From contig JAVTVY010033662.1 of NCBI GenBank assembly GCA_036873755.1, positions 62,001-126,000 of the forward strand: a DNA stretch of 64,000 nucleotides. Direction: 5' to 3'. Each line of letters opens with the position of its first letter. The first letter of the stretch is position 1. The DNA comes from Hanleya hanleyi (lineage: Eukaryota > Mollusca > Polyplacophora > Lepidopleurida > Hanleyidae). Under the pieces are notes generated by a model. The model made no database searches and was not told where the DNA came from. It saw only the letters and a list, made by a program, of their open reading frames with translations. This document shows positions 15,301 to 26,591 of this stretch, one piece after another. A program made the position numbers and the translations under genes.

Positions 15301-18300
15301 ACAAAAGTTTAAATTATTTTCCAGAGTAATATCTTGTGAATGCAATCTGGAGATCATCGGTAATATATTCATATAGTCATGAAGTATTGCAGGTCAGTTG
15401 TGAGATATTAAATTTTTAAATACTGCTGTCAAATATTTTACAACATACAGTCAAACTTGTGTCTGATCTTAACATTGAGAATCAATTGACAAGTTCTCCG
15501 GACTAATTTTTTATTTTTCATTTTATATATGAATTCATAATATAATAATAACAATATTATTGTAACCTCTGTTCCTATACCATACTATAAAATAATAATA
15601 CACTTATGTGACAAAATTTCACTATTTTATGTTTAAATTTTAATTACATATAGTATTCCCTTTGATCTACACAACATCTAAACTGGCTGTCGCCATCTGA
15701 TTGAAAAACCTTGAGTGTGACATTAAACCAAATCCACTCCCCCCTCCATATTTCAATGTTAAAAGTGATGCTTTTCCTGGATTTACTTTGTAAACAGTAA
15801 AGTTATTCCCCCTTATTCTTCCCTGAAATGGGCCAATTAAAAAACACTGTACCGTATCGTCTGTACTGCAGTGTGTCGGTTTCAGCGTGAAATTCTGCAT
15901 GTTTATGGGAATCAAAATTGGTTTGTCACTCTGCATCGCTTCCATGAAAGCATTTGTAACTTTAAGAACATGCATGGCGTGAGTGATGAGTGTGTAAAAG
16001 GCGAGGTTTTTCATGTCTCACAACGAAACTTTTGACTGCATCGTTACGGAGACCCCTGTTTTCAACACCACTTTCGCTAAAAACAACTGTACGACACACT
16101 AATTTGCAGCCTCAAAACCCGAGACTTTTACTAAAGTTAGAACCCTCGTCCCGGCAGTGAACGAAGGCTCGTTTTCGGACAGTGGATGCTTGAACATCGC
16201 GCACATGCGCTTATATGGGGGCCGCCATGTTCTTTCAATCGGAGATACGAAAAATATTGAACTTACGGCAGGTAAATACTTGCCTTAAAGTTAGGCACAA
16301 AGTTACGAAGTTTTTTAAGTTACGAAGTTTCATGAAAGTCGAATTTACTTACGAAAAAAGATACGCATGAGTTACGAAGAAAAATGTTCATGTTTTTGCA
16401 GTTATACAACACTCGTTGACGAGTGTTGTATAACTGTCAAATTTGAAGACCCTATCCTCTATAGATCGGGAGATATAGGCCAGTAGGCTATTCAAATTCT
16501 ATCAGTCGGCTATTCGCAGCACCGCCCCCTAGCGGCGGAAATGGAAACTAATTAGGTCAGCGTGTAAGATTTGACGAGTGTTGTATAGCTGCCAAATATG
16601 AAGACCATATCCTCTATAGATCGGGAGGTATAGGCCAGTAGGCTATTCAAATTGTATCAGTCGGCTATTCGCAGCACCGCCCACTAGCGGCGGAAATGGA
16701 AACTCATTAGGTGAGCGTGTAGGACTTGACGAGTGTTGTATAACTGCCAAATATGAAGACCCTATCCTCTATAGATCGGGAGATATAGGCCAGTAGGCTA
16801 TTCAAATTGTATCAGTCTGCTATTCGCAGCACCGCCCCCTAGCGGCGGAAATGGAAACTAATTAGGTCAGCGTGTAGGACTTGACGAGTGTTGTATAACT
16901 GCCAAATATGAAGGCCCTATCCTCTATAGATAGGGAGATATAGGCCAGTAGGCTATTCAAATTCTACCAGTCGGCTATTCGCAGCACCGCCCCCTAGCAG
17001 CGGAAATAGAAACTAATTAGGTCAGCGTGTAGGACTTGACGAGTGTTGTATAACTGCCAAATATGAAGGCCCTATCCTCTATAGATAGGGAGATATAGGC
17101 TAGTAGGCTGTTGAAATTCTATCAGTCGGCTATCCACAGCACCGCCCCCTAGCGGCGGAAATGGAAACTAATTAGGTCAGTGTGTAGGACTTGGCGAGTG
17201 TTGTATAACTGCCAAATATGAAGACCCTATCTGCCTTAATTTAGGAGATATACGTCAGAATCTTATTCATATTCCAAATATTGACTGGTCCACTGAATCG
17301 CCGAGTGAATTGTGAACTGTGAACTGCTCTCTAACTTCACGAACGTCACGCCTCTATGACCGTACACGGCATTGGTGACCTTTGTACTAGACAACACGAA
17401 TACATTATGATGTCTCCCTTGCAATTGAGTTCCGGTACACGAAACAACTGCACTGAAGTTTTATATGGAGAGAATTACAAAGTTATTTCAAGCGTGATGT
17501 ATTATCACCATCACCGAGAATTGGTATTTATTTTGCAGAGTTCTGTTTGTTCTACACGATGCGAAAAAGAGAATGTATGTATAGTTAACTGCTGATTATT
17601 GGCAAGCTCCAAAGTAGACGACTAATTAAAGTGGACAGACTATATATAACATTGAATTGAATATTTTACATTCGGTATCGGCGAATAGTTTAGCACACAA
17701 AGCAAAACTCTAACGTATTTTACCATCAGCGCGTAACTAGAATGTGTATTGAACGCGGTCTGCTATGCAAGATGGTCAAGGGTTCACCTTTGGCTCACGA
17801 ATAGAAACATTGACGTTGTGAAGATGGTATACACCTTGCCTTTCATCGGTCGTATGTACAGGGTATCATCTTTCCTTGAAGGAAATGTCACATATCAGTA
17901 ACCGATAGCGACCGTGAGATATAGTATATTTTCAGTTTAAATGACGCGTTTCCGGTGTGAAAGGAAAGATTGTCCTGTAGAAATAAATGTCCGGGTACTA
18001 TTTTTAACCCAGCTAAGACATTTTTTCCTTAGTGGCAACTCAGGTAGGACATATGCTCATACGGAGAAACATTTGGAAAGAGGACATTGTTTTCTGGAAC
18101 ATTTATTCCTCTCACACCGGTTTGGACCAAATACCAGTTTCGTGACCCTGGGTGGAGAAGTGAAATCTAATGGAATTCCCGATGGAACTTCCGAGACTAC
18201 TGTCGTGGAGTTGCTGTTCCAGTGTTCACAGCTAAAAAGATCGCAGCTCGTCAACACGCGGATGTGGTCAGAGAATACACTGCATTCAAGTGTACCACCC

Positions 18301-21300
18301 ACAGTATTGTCTGGGGCAATATACCGAGAATAATATCGAGAAAGAACTGCGAGACATAACATTTAACACAAATAAAAATACATAATGCAAAGAATGTCGA
18401 GAATGCCACATATCTACTTTTGTGACATTTGTTCGGAGATCATGTCAGTTCGACTTGGTTTGATGCTTTATCGAACTCGATGAGACAGATCCGCAACCGG
18501 TTAACCTATATGCCTAGATGATTAGCAGATTACAACAGTCATATTCACTGTTTGATTATCTTTATTTTGACATGATTAACTCATGAAACCTATTGTGCAA
18601 TGATTATTTTGTGACCTTGTTTGCTTGTTATCACTTGTATAAATACCCTCGACTGTACTATGTAGACCATTAGCTTTGAAAAAGTTGGAAGTATCTCCAA
18701 CGAAACGTCAGCTCCACAGCAATAAAGAAGTTGTTATCCATAGAATAGCATTGTGTTATATACGCCAACTTCTAAATGCCTATCAAAGAAATTATATGCC
18801 ATTGTAACCGTGACATCTGCCTGTCGGTCTGTGTTTTCACAACTCGATATACAAAGACAATATATACACATTTCGAAATATATTGATCAGCAGAGTGACA
18901 CAGACCTATTCTGGACAACGTCCTTATGTAGGGGGATGACCACGCTCATAGTTTGTTCTCTCATGACTCAATATGCACCATAGAGCACTTAAATTCACTG
19001 CGGAGACCGTACGTTTATATGTACTCAGAGGCGGTTTTTAACAGGCTGCCAACAACAATCACCAAATCATACATTTAGCAAATTGCCGTAGTTTAACTCG
19101 ATAACAGTTGAGTGAGTGAGTGAATATGATTTAACGTCGCTTTCAACTATATGTCAGTCATATCACGACGTTGGGTACTATTCCTTTTCACACCCGGGAA
19201 CCACACGGGTGGAGTTCTATTCCTTTTCACATCCGGGAACCCCACTTGTGCCTCAGTTAGTCGCCTCTTACGACAAGCTGTCTGAGGAGCTGAAGCCTAT
19301 TCTAACCATGACCTGCGGTGTGCACAACGACATCCCAGGTCAATCCCCGGAAACCCCACGGGGCCTAACTTGATAACAACGTGATGTAAAGATACAATAT
19401 ATATGTCATGTCTGCTCAGAATGGAAGAGACATATTTTGGGCTCGGCGGGGCTGGCCAACCCAAAGTATGTTTTCCTACGTTATAAGTATATACGACATA
19501 AAATCAGTGCCGAAATTGTAGTGTGAACATGTATGCCAAAGCGTATGTATCAAAAGAAGCATTAGATCCTGCATTCGGTAGATAGCCATCGTCCACATAG
19601 GTGGTCGGACTATAACTGCCTTACTGTAAACTAAATACAGTTATCTATTCTATTATGGAACTAATATTTGAGACTCATGTCAATTACCGTAAATTTATAA
19701 TAAATATGTTGTATTGTTGGAAAACTATTACAGGAAGACAATACAGTACCAGGATAACACAAACTTCAACATAATTCCAAGTTTAATCATGTATATGCAC
19801 ATTGGTTGTCCGATGAGTGGATAACAGTAAAGAAGTAAAATCGGAAATGGATTTGTAAACTGTGATACTTGAAAGTACCAAAGCATTGCTAAGTCTATGT
19901 AGAATGTATACCATCTTTATTCTATAGGTTTCAATCTGAAAGGGCATGAAAATTCATTTCTAACTTAGGTACCCCTGGGAGTACAGCCATGATTCATACC
20001 TCAAAGGACAGTTCTCATGGAGAGCTATGACAGCAACCCATTTTGATACCAGAGCATACATTTAACTTCCTTGTCCATGCAAGTTGAAGAGAGATAGTTG
20101 TTTGACCTAGAAAATAGATATGACGTTACAAAGATGCCCTACTTTGGAAATAATACTTATATAGTAGATTGCTGTCTCAAATCCGTCCGCTCTTATAACT
20201 GTGCAAATAGAAGTACCATGGATTGTTTTTGGTGCTGGACAAGCGTACTGTAAGCCAATAAAGAGATGTGAATGTATTTCCACAAGTAAAGCCTGAAATT
20301 TACAAACCGTAAAGTAACATTGAAGATCAACCCCTGTTGATGATAGCTACTCTGCTCTGCGAGTAATCTACCTTAATTGAAAGAAAAATTATACTTCGGC
20401 GCACACAAACATACAAATCTGACTGGACATTTCAATCCACTGTTCACACAATATGTTTATTGCAGGACTGGTCAACCGGTATTGCTGAAAACAGGACATT
20501 GTATCTATGTCCAATCTATACCATGTTAAATTTTTAGATTTTAGCCAGTCCACAGTTAAGTCTGAGGTACATTATGAACATGAACACTGCCCTACCATAT
20601 CACTTGATTTATGTTATTAAATATCAGAGAAAGGAAGAATTCGAAAGCAATGAATCCCCGAGTCAACATATACGAGGAAATGATTCAACAGGGTACAAAT
20701 ATATTATTAAACATATTTTTTAAATAGGCTTATTCAAGTTCACTTTTGATGTGTGCCACATTCTCTCTCTTATGTATGAACTGACACACACAATTTTGAT
20801 TGTTAACGATTTCCTGATTTTATGGTCACAGTGACCTTAACCTTTGACCTTGACTTCTATTTTGACACATCTTCTCTCCCTACTGTAGCTACCGACACAA
20901 ACAGATGCTTCTTAATGATTTCCCTATTTTAGGGCCACAGTCACCTTTGGTCGATCCAAGATGGCGGCCAAATCGGTCGATCAATAGCAAAATTGAACAA
21001 TACACGTTGTTTTACTCATCATGTCGTACCAATATATGAAATTCCGTTCCATCTGGGCGACTTCGAAATCCGCATCCCACGAGACTTTTGGGACTCGTTC
21101 GCTCTTCATCATGTTAAACAACATATATACAGCCGTTTTCGCCAGGAAAATCCGTTACTTGAAAATCCTACGCTACTGATTGGTCATTTTGCTTCTTTTT
21201 GATAAACAGTTTAACAAGTATCCTTTGGAGGGCTCGACCCATCGTACCAAGTTTCGAACAGATCGGTTAACCCGTTTCAGAGAAGAAGATTTTCAAGAAA

Positions 21301-24300
21301 CTAGGGAAATTCAAAATGGCCACTAAAAAGGTTCGGACAACCAATGGTATTTACAACAGATCGTATCCTTTCCAATACAGTGCAACAGACTAGAAAGCTT
21401 TACCTCCATGATTCAAAAGAATAAGACCTTGCAAAATTCGTAAAAGTTGGCACATAATTCAAGATGTCGGCCAAACCACGTGACATAGAAACTTGATTTT
21501 TGCATATTCTGGATCGCCATGTTCTAATACATATATCCGATAACCCTCAACATTGAAATGCTTGACTTTAAACAATTACAACATCAAATATTGAATGGTC
21601 CCTGTGGCCATTTTGAATTGATGAACTTACAATGAGCAAAGTTACGAGTCGATCGGTCCAGCGGTTTAGGAGGAGAATTTTTTATCAGAAAAAGCTGGTC
21701 AATCCAAGATGGTCGCCAGAGTTTTCAACCAATCTGTTCCATTAGAGGATATGCATCAGTTGGTGGACTCACTACATCATGTTTGGGCTTCATGTGTGTA
21801 GCATTGTTGACTGCACGAAAGAAACCAATTCCGACGGAAGAAAATGAAGAACAGAGACAGAGAAAAAATAATAATATAAAAAAAGAACCCAAGAGGCTTC
21901 AATATACGCCTGTATATCTGGAATTACATTGGTCCAAATTCCCAAGTTGTTTATTGGCCTTGATTCCAATTGGTAGCTAGCAATCCAGAGAAAGGTCTAC
22001 GACTTTGTGCTTGCGAGAATGTAACATATATCACATCTTTCATTGAATGATAAATTAAAATGGGCTTAACTCTTGATAACTAGTTGACCTTGAAACAAGA
22101 GCCGAGATATCACATATCCCACACTGAAATCGACAATAGTCAAGAAAATAGTAGAGAATTTTTCATGAAGGAAGAAGAAAGTGATGAAGTGAACCTTTGT
22201 TCTTGAGATAATAACCAGGTATGAAGTTCATAAAGGACCCCTCTGGTTCATACTCCATGTAAGAATCACCAGACAATGCATACAATAGCCGAGACTGGGG
22301 ACAACAATGTATCTAGGCTTGAGCCTTTTCAGCTGCACAAAGACTCAGACAATAGCTGCCTACATGAAGTATCTACCACCCCTCTCCACGTTAAATTAGT
22401 AAATGTATGCTTTTTATTTCACAAAAGTTTAACTAAATGTAGCTGTTTCAAACATGGAAGAAAACTCCACAGAACAAATGCCATATACATCTAGGGGAGA
22501 GAACTCTGAATATTCCAACCTAACATATATTCAGCTAAACTTGATTCAGTTTTGGGGAACTGTGACCTTGACCTCTGACAAATTGATCTCAAAATGTATG
22601 GCGCTCCTTTGCCATGCGAATAAGGTACACATCAAGTTTGGTACCAATCCGTACCTTGAAACTAGAGATATCGCATGGACAACTGTTAATGGATGAATGG
22701 ACAGAACGCAACATCGCATTACACGACGGCGTCTCCGACAGGGATATGATAATGTGACTTTTAATGATTTCTTGATTCTGGGGTCACAGTGACCTTGACA
22801 TTTGACCTTGACCTAAATTTTGGTACGTGACACATCATGTCCCCCTAATGTATCTACTGACACAAAACAAAGCAATTTTTAAAGATTTCTTGATTCTGGG
22901 GTCAGAGTGACCTTGACTATAGACCTTGACTTAAATTTTGGTACCTGACAAACCGTCTCTCCGTAATTTCTCAATGGACACAAAAAATCATGATTTTTAA
23001 CAATTTCACGATTTTGAGGTCACAGTGACCTTGACCTTTGACATTCATCTACATTTTGGTATGTGACACATCGTGTCCACCGAATGTATCCACTGACACA
23101 AAAAAAATTATTTTAATAATTTCCTGATTTTGGAGGGACAGTTACCTTTGGACCTTCGACCGTTAACTAATTTTTGGTATGCGGCACTTCATTTCCTCCT
23201 ACTGAATCCACTCTATCTCCTGATTATTCTCTCCCACTGACCTTTCACCTCGATTCTGGGGTCATAGTGACCTTGACTATTGACCCGGATCTAAATTTTG
23301 GCACATGACAAAACGGCTCCCCGTAATTTCTCAATGGACTAAAAAAATCATGATTTTTAACAATTTCACAATTTTGGTGTCGCAATAACCTTGTCCTTTG
23401 ACCTTGACCTACATTTTGGTATGTGACACATCGTGTCCCGCTAATGTACCGACTGGCACAAAAAATGCTATTTTTAATAATTTCCTGATTTTGGGGTCAC
23501 AGTGACCTTTGACCTTCGACCTTGACCTAACTTTTTGTAAGCGACACTTCATTTCCCCCTATTGCATACACTCACACATTTTTTGAAATTTTTAATGATT
23601 TCCTGATTTTTCGGTCACACTGACCTTTGACCTCTGACATCAACCTACATTCGGTATGCATCACATCGTTCGCCCCTAGGGCATCCACTAACCAAAAATT
23701 AGAACTGTAGATGGAGAACTCTCAATGATCAAAGATTTCCTGATTTTAGGCAACAGTGACCTTTGGCCGCTGATCGCGACACATCGTCTCCACCTAGCGT
23801 ATCCACTCACAAAAAAAATTGCAACTGTGTAAAGAAAACGTTCACAGAAAAAGACCGGACACGAAGATTTAAGTGATTTCCTGTTTTTCCTCTGACCTCG
23901 ACCTTCATTTTAGTACGCGACACATCGTCTCCCCTTAGGGTATCCACTCACCAACAATTGGAACTGCGGATCGAAAACACGGACACGAGGAACGCCCCGA
24001 CATACGGACGCACAGACAGACGGGCGGAGACCGCCATCACTTAATACGTCCGCCTTTTCGGGGAAGAAGAAAGAGCTACAGACTTAGGCACTGAAACGGG
24101 GCCACTTAAATGTCAAGATAGGCTGTTGGAATAATTCCACGAACTCTTTAACTTTCAGTCACATGGTGAAGAGCCACAAAATCTGTCCAGTCTCACACAA
24201 TTCTCTCAACGAATGCTAGACACCAAACCATTCCCCCCCCCCCACGACATTTCCTAGTCAAAAAAGACATTTCCCCCCAACAATTTTGAGTCACTTCCCC

Positions 24301-25554
24301 CAGAGTTTTGCCATTTCCCCCCCTAAAAAATATGATATTCTATGGTAATTTAAAAAAAAAATAATACTTCCAATCATACCAAGAAGTACAAATTTGACAG
24401 ACAAATTAAACTTCACCCCCGCACATAAGCAATCCACATAGAAAGTCACCACGTGCTCTGAACGCGCGCACGTGCGAGGCGTACGAGATTTTATCTATAC
24501 AAGATCCGATCCCAAGCCCGTACAACTCGCGCTGCGCGCTCGTTGTACATCACTTGTCTCGACCTAACAAATCGTGATGTCCCACTCTATAACATGTAAT
24601 AATTGTATATATTATTTATTATACAATAAATTCAAGGTTCATAGTATTTGACAAGTAATGCCGGGTATGCATATATATGTGTATCACAGGATATCATATT
24701 TTTTTAGGGGGAGAAATGGCAAAACTGGAGGGGAAATGACTCAAAATTTTTGGGGGAACTGTTTTTTTTTTGAGGGGGGGGGGGAAGTGTCCTGCACCCC
24801 TCTCAACAAGAATCTCTAGTGGATTAGTGTAATTGCACATGTAACACATGCTATTAACTTGTGACAGATGGGACAAATTCCTTTATTATGAAACCAACTT
24901 AATGATAGGATGTCTTCTTTGCGTGTTACCAATATTTGTAAAATATTTTACTTTCTCAGACTTTTAGAAACTAAGACGGACTTGCTATGTGCTGGAATGC
25001 ATCCTTTCATGGCATCAGGGTATAAACCATCTTCACCACGTCAAGGTTTCTATTTGTGAGCCAAAGGCGAACTAGGATAGAGATACCCCTGGTTTTAGCG
25101 AGGATGGGTATAAACATGTATCTCTTGCTGTCAGTACACTGCCAGTTTGGGAGGTTACAAATTCTGAAACTGGTAGAATGACACTTATAAACAATAGGAA
25201 GCAGTCTTATGATTTTGCTCCTAAGGCTATCGCAGAGATGTGCATCGATCCGTAGCCTATATATACACATGTAGCTACGTTTCATGTGTGTTTGTCGGCC
25301 CTCAGCATTAAATGCACTAACGAAAATCAGTTGAATGAGAACAGCTTACCGTCTGTCTGAGTAACTGTAAGACACCCGCCTGAAACCGGTAAACAGTACT
25401 GCCATAAACCACTATGAGCCACATGGAGAGAGTCCTCGGACCAATACGGAGAGGCGAACCCAATCATGTTAATTATTCCGCCCAGAAGTAGAACAACGAG
25501 AAGCACAATTGCCACCCTGGGTGAGCTTTTAAACTCCTGAAAGATCGTGGCCAT
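3163..25554 (-). CDS. claudin/PMP22-like four-transmembrane protein, three exons (gene span)
   Basis: Predicted 165-residue membrane protein, spliced from exons at 25554-25350, 3946-3800 and 3308-3163. The exons join in phase 1 at GT-AG introns, and the sum (498 bp) is a whole number of codons ending in TGA. Four hydrophobic segments are visible, at roughly residues 14-33, 76-98, 103-125 and 133-155. The first extracellular loop has the family signature of a Trp, then GLW, then two Cys (W38, GLW49-51, C54, C61). Members of this family sit in the plasma membrane and shape cell junctions or act as channel or receptor auxiliary subunits; which role applies here cannot be told. At 165 residues it is shorter than typical claudins, so an additional exon inside the 21-kb intron cannot be excluded. 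It is the only clearly functional host gene in the window. Confidence 0.8.
3309..3799 (-). other. claudin-like gene, intron 2
   Basis: 491-bp GT-AG intron with donor GTAAGTAATGG (minus strand, ending at 3799). It contains no gene or recognisable repeat apart from a G-rich stretch near 3583-3613. Confidence 0.75.
3800..3946 (-). CDS. claudin-like gene, exon 2
   Basis: 147-bp exon encoding transmembrane helices 2 and 3. The acceptor is TATATTTTTAG next to 3946 and the donor is GTAAGT below 3800. Both borders are in phase 1, matching exons 1 and 3. Confidence 0.8.
4160..4290. mobile_element. SINE-like fragment with (GTGA)n start
   Basis: A GAGTGAGTGAGTGAG run is followed by a segment (ATTTAATGTCGCTTTCAACA) that recurs with changes near 10100 and 19130. 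Repeats of this form are common in gastropod genomes. No tRNA-type head is evident in this copy. Confidence 0.5.
5250..5255 (+). repeat. target-site duplication, left (GTTTAT)
   Basis: GTTTAT precedes the left end of the 5256-7770 foldback and recurs directly after its right end at 7771-7776, as expected of a 6-bp target duplication. Confidence 0.65.
5281..5815. repeat. GTCGACGCGCGACG-type satellite, left arm
   Basis: Built from alternating GTCGACGCGCGACGCGCGACG-like and AAAACGCGACGTCG modules with spacers such as TTACAATGTTAAAGAGATAG. It is extremely CpG- and SalI-motif-rich compared with the AT-rich surroundings. It is itself locally palindromic, and the right arm at 7162-7750 is its inverted partner. 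Confidence 0.75.
6720..7060. repeat. ACAATAC low-complexity tract, right arm only
   Basis: Degenerate ACAATAC / ACCATAC / ATTACA repetition with almost no G on the plus strand. It breaks the symmetry of the foldback and may be a later expansion. Confidence 0.6.
7162..7750. repeat. GTCGACGCGCGACG-type satellite, right arm
   Basis: Inverted counterpart of 5281-5815, with the same modules and spacers (for example TTAACATTGTAAAAGTCGAC). Reading frames here consist of Arg, Ser, Thr and Asp-rich satellite translation and are not genes. Confidence 0.75.
7771..7776 (+). repeat. target-site duplication, right (GTTTAT)
   Basis: Matches 5250-5255 on the other side of the foldback element. Confidence 0.65.
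10086..10315 (-). mobile_element. 5S-rRNA-derived SINE (SINE3-like)
   Basis: On the minus strand a degenerate 5S rRNA head (10310-10213) is followed by a body and ends in the CACTCCCTCACAC-type tail seen near 10085. The tail region contains the same GACGTCG(T/C)TTTCAAC segment as the copies near 4190 and 19140. The 5S-type internal promoter suggests pol III transcription when active, with mobilisation in trans by a LINE. This copy is diverged. Confidence 0.6.
10213..10310 (-). pseudogene. 5S rRNA-like segment
   Basis: The plus-strand sequence from TACAGCACTCGGTCACCC to TATGCCGTA aligns along its length with the reverse complement of animal 5S rRNA as I know it, including the CCATTCAAGTATTGACC and GCTTAACTTC blocks. 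About 13 nt near the 3' side of the 5S RNA are missing and many positions differ. It is therefore a SINE head or pseudogene, not a functional gene. Confidence 0.65.
12504..12770. mobile_element. MITE with CAGGGTTCATAC terminal inverted repeats
   Basis: Begins CAGGGTTCATAC and ends GTATGAACCCTG. The interior is rich in CCTGGAA / TTCCAGG pieces, a composition familiar from non-autonomous DNA transposons of other animals. TAATT flanks both ends (12499-12503 and 12771-12775), a possible short or decayed target duplication. It has no coding capacity. Confidence 0.65.
15667..16014 (-). CDS. hypothetical 115-residue protein
   Basis: Single uninterrupted frame with an in-frame TGA two codons before the ATG, so the start is well bounded unless the frame is an exon. 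Residue use is protein-like, with mixed hydrophobic, Gly and Phe positions and two Cys (near 51 and 58), and not repeat-derived. I do not recognise the family. A GC-richer stretch at 16030-16240, which includes TTATATGGGGGCC, lies upstream and could be a promoter or 5' exon. The ORF is nested on the same strand inside intron 1 of the claudin-like gene, so it could be a separate small gene, an alternative exon or a retrocopy. Confidence 0.4.
   Translation of the reverse strand: MKNLAFYTLITHAMHVLKVTNAFMEAMQSDKPILIPINMQNFTLKPTHCSTDDTVQCFLIGPFQGRIRGNNFTVYKVNPGKASLLTLKYGGGSGFGLMSHSRFFNQMATASLDVV
16401..16434. repeat. 34-bp perfect palindrome at the head of a tandem repeat
   Basis: Two 16-nt arms (GTTATACAACACTCGT and its complement) are separated by TG. 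The right arm is the first instance of the GAGTGTTGTATAAC that starts each 155-bp unit downstream. Confidence 0.8.
16418..17235 (+). repeat. 155-bp tandem repeat, about 5 copies
   Basis: The unit start GACGAGTGTTGTATA recurs at 16418, 16573, 16728, 16883, 17038 and (as GGCGAG) 17193, an exact 155-bp spacing. Units are highly similar and contain a conserved GCACCGCCCCCTAGCGGCGG box. The repeat decays after about 17230. It has no coding capacity. Confidence 0.9.
18661..18720 (+). ncRNA. possible degenerate hammerhead-like motif of a Penelope-type terminus
   Basis: The segment CTTTGAAAAAG, a TTGGA...TCCAA stem and CGAAACGTC follow the order of a hammerhead core (CUGANGA, stem II, GAAAC, GUC). 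Penelope-like elements are known to carry such motifs in their terminal repeats. The CUGAUGA part is altered, so cleavage is doubtful, and no retroelement coding sequence is seen next to it. Confidence 0.3.
19108..19372. mobile_element. SINE-like composite repeat
   Basis: Starts with GTTGAGTGAGTGAGTGAATA, then the GATTTAACGTCGCTTTCAAC segment shared with 4190 and 10110. A partly duplicated TTCCTTTTCACA(C/T)CCGGGAACC piece follows. The reading frame across it is a chance frame. Confidence 0.5.
20805..24060 (+). repeat. degenerate ~120-bp repeats with GTGACCTTGACCTTTGACC
   Basis: Units pair a GATTTCCTGATTTTGGGGTC-type box with (C)AGTGACCTTGACCTTTGACC and GACACATCGTGTCC(C)C. They recur about every 115-120 bp from 22764 to 23960, with an outlying copy at 20810-20945. 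Between them (20950-22700) lies more dispersed repeat with TTTGGTACCAATC and ATCGGT-type phrases. The block ends in a GGACGCACAGACAGACGGGC-like tail. No gene is supported; frames at 20993-22696 are chance. Confidence 0.7.
24231..24795. mobile_element. inverted-repeat element with C/G-run ends
   Basis: The left arm (about 24231-24345), with blocks CATTTCCCCCCCTAAAAAA and GAGTCACTTCCCCC, is matched in inverted order by the right arm (about 24690-24795), with TTTTTTTAGGGGGAGAAATG and GGGGAAATGACTC. About 345 bp of AT-rich sequence lie between. It probably is a non-autonomous foldback/MITE. The runs of 11-13 C or G at the ends are prone to length error. Confidence 0.65.
25350..25554 (-). CDS. claudin-like gene, exon 1 (start codon)
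   Basis: ATG at 25554-25552. Encodes the short cytosolic N-terminus, helix 1 and the W-GLW-C-C loop, then ends after one base of codon 69 at donor GTAAGC. The region above 25555 up to the foldback at 25761 should contain the 5' UTR and promoter, but no clear TATA box was seen. Confidence 0.8.
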
Positions 25555-25984
25555 TTTGTTACTGGAAATACGTTCTAATCTACGCCGATCTACGACTGAT
25601 GAATGGCCGCCGTTTACTAGTGAATGTCATACGCGAACTCGAGCGAATTTCGCCAAAGCCGGATATTGAGCGAGCACATGTGTTAGCATCGTCTCCAGTC
25701 ACGAGATCTGTTCACAGTCAGGTTCAGATGTGTATCTCTGCGGTCAGCACGAATGTACGTTGGCCCGTTAGGGCCATTGTCGTTTTCTTTCGATTTCCTA
25801 TGTTTTTCTTCTATTTCCGAAGAAACCAACTTAATTTTCTAGGTTTTCTTTGTATTTTCCAAGAAATCAACTGAATTTTCAGCGAATTCATAGCAATATT
25901 CTGCGAACTTTCCGTGTTCAACGACGTAAAAACAGAGACAAAGTCGAAGAAAAACCTATGAAATTCTTGAAAAACACCAAATAT

Positions 25985-26591
25985 AATTTCCTCCGCGGAT
26001 ATAACATTTTCTCCGCGGATATAATATTTCCTCCGCGGATATAATATTTCCTCCGCGGATATAATCATTTCCTCCGCGGATATAATATTTCCTCCGCGGA
26101 TATAATATTTCCTCCGCGGATATAATCATTTCCTCCGCGGATATAATATTTCCTCCGCGGATATAATATTTCCTCCGCGGATATAATCATTTCCTCCGCG
26201 GATATAATATTTCCTCCGCGGATATAATATTTCCTCCGCGGATATAATCATTTCCTCCGCGGATGTAATATTTCCTCCGCGGATATAATATTCCCTCCGC
26301 GGATATAATCATTTCCTCCGCGGATATAATATTTCCTCCGCGGATATAATATTTCCTCCGCGGATATAATATTTCCTCCGCGGATATAATCATTTCCTTC
26401 GCGGATATAATATTTCCTCCGCGGATATAATATTTCCTCCGCGGATATAATCATTTCCTCCGCGGTTATAATATTTCCTCTGCTGATATAATATTTCCTC
26501 CGCGGATATAATCATTTCCTCCGCGGATATAATATTTCCTCCGCGGATACAATATTTCCTCCGCGGATATAATTACTTTCCTCCGCGGAGG
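25985..26591 (-). repeat. CCGCGG higher-order tandem array, left arm
   Basis: Unit ATAATATTTCCTCCGCGGAT (20 bp) twice, then a 21-bp version with ATAATCATTT, giving a 61-bp higher-order period. About 30 monomers, each with a SacII-type CCGCGG. Reading frames are translations of the repeat and not genes. Confidence 0.9.

Larger units (their letters stand above)
3947..25349 (-). other. claudin-like gene, intron 1 (21.4 kb, mobile-element rich)
   Basis: Lies between the exon 1 donor (GTAAGC at 25349-25344) and the exon 2 acceptor (near 3947). It holds the foldback at 5256-7770, SINE-like copies near 4160, 10086 and 19108, a MITE at 12504, a 155-bp tandem repeat, a minisatellite field and an inverted repeat at 24231. 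Nothing gene-like was seen in 7777-10085, 10316-12503, 12771-15660, 17240-18660 or 19373-20800. Confidence 0.7.

Noticed and set aside
16418..17235. CRISPR-like array
   Set aside because: The 155-bp units are identical throughout, with no spacer diversity.
17941..18333. 130-codon plus-strand ORF as a gene
   Set aside because: Overlaps an equally open antisense frame, with no recognisable domain and no promoter or splice support.
20993..22696. Plus-strand ORFs as exons
   Set aside because: They lie in dispersed repeat sequence with DNA-repeat phrases typical of invertebrate genomes.
25985..26591. CRISPR-like array
   Set aside because: Monomers are contiguous with no unique spacers; it is a eukaryotic tandem repeat.
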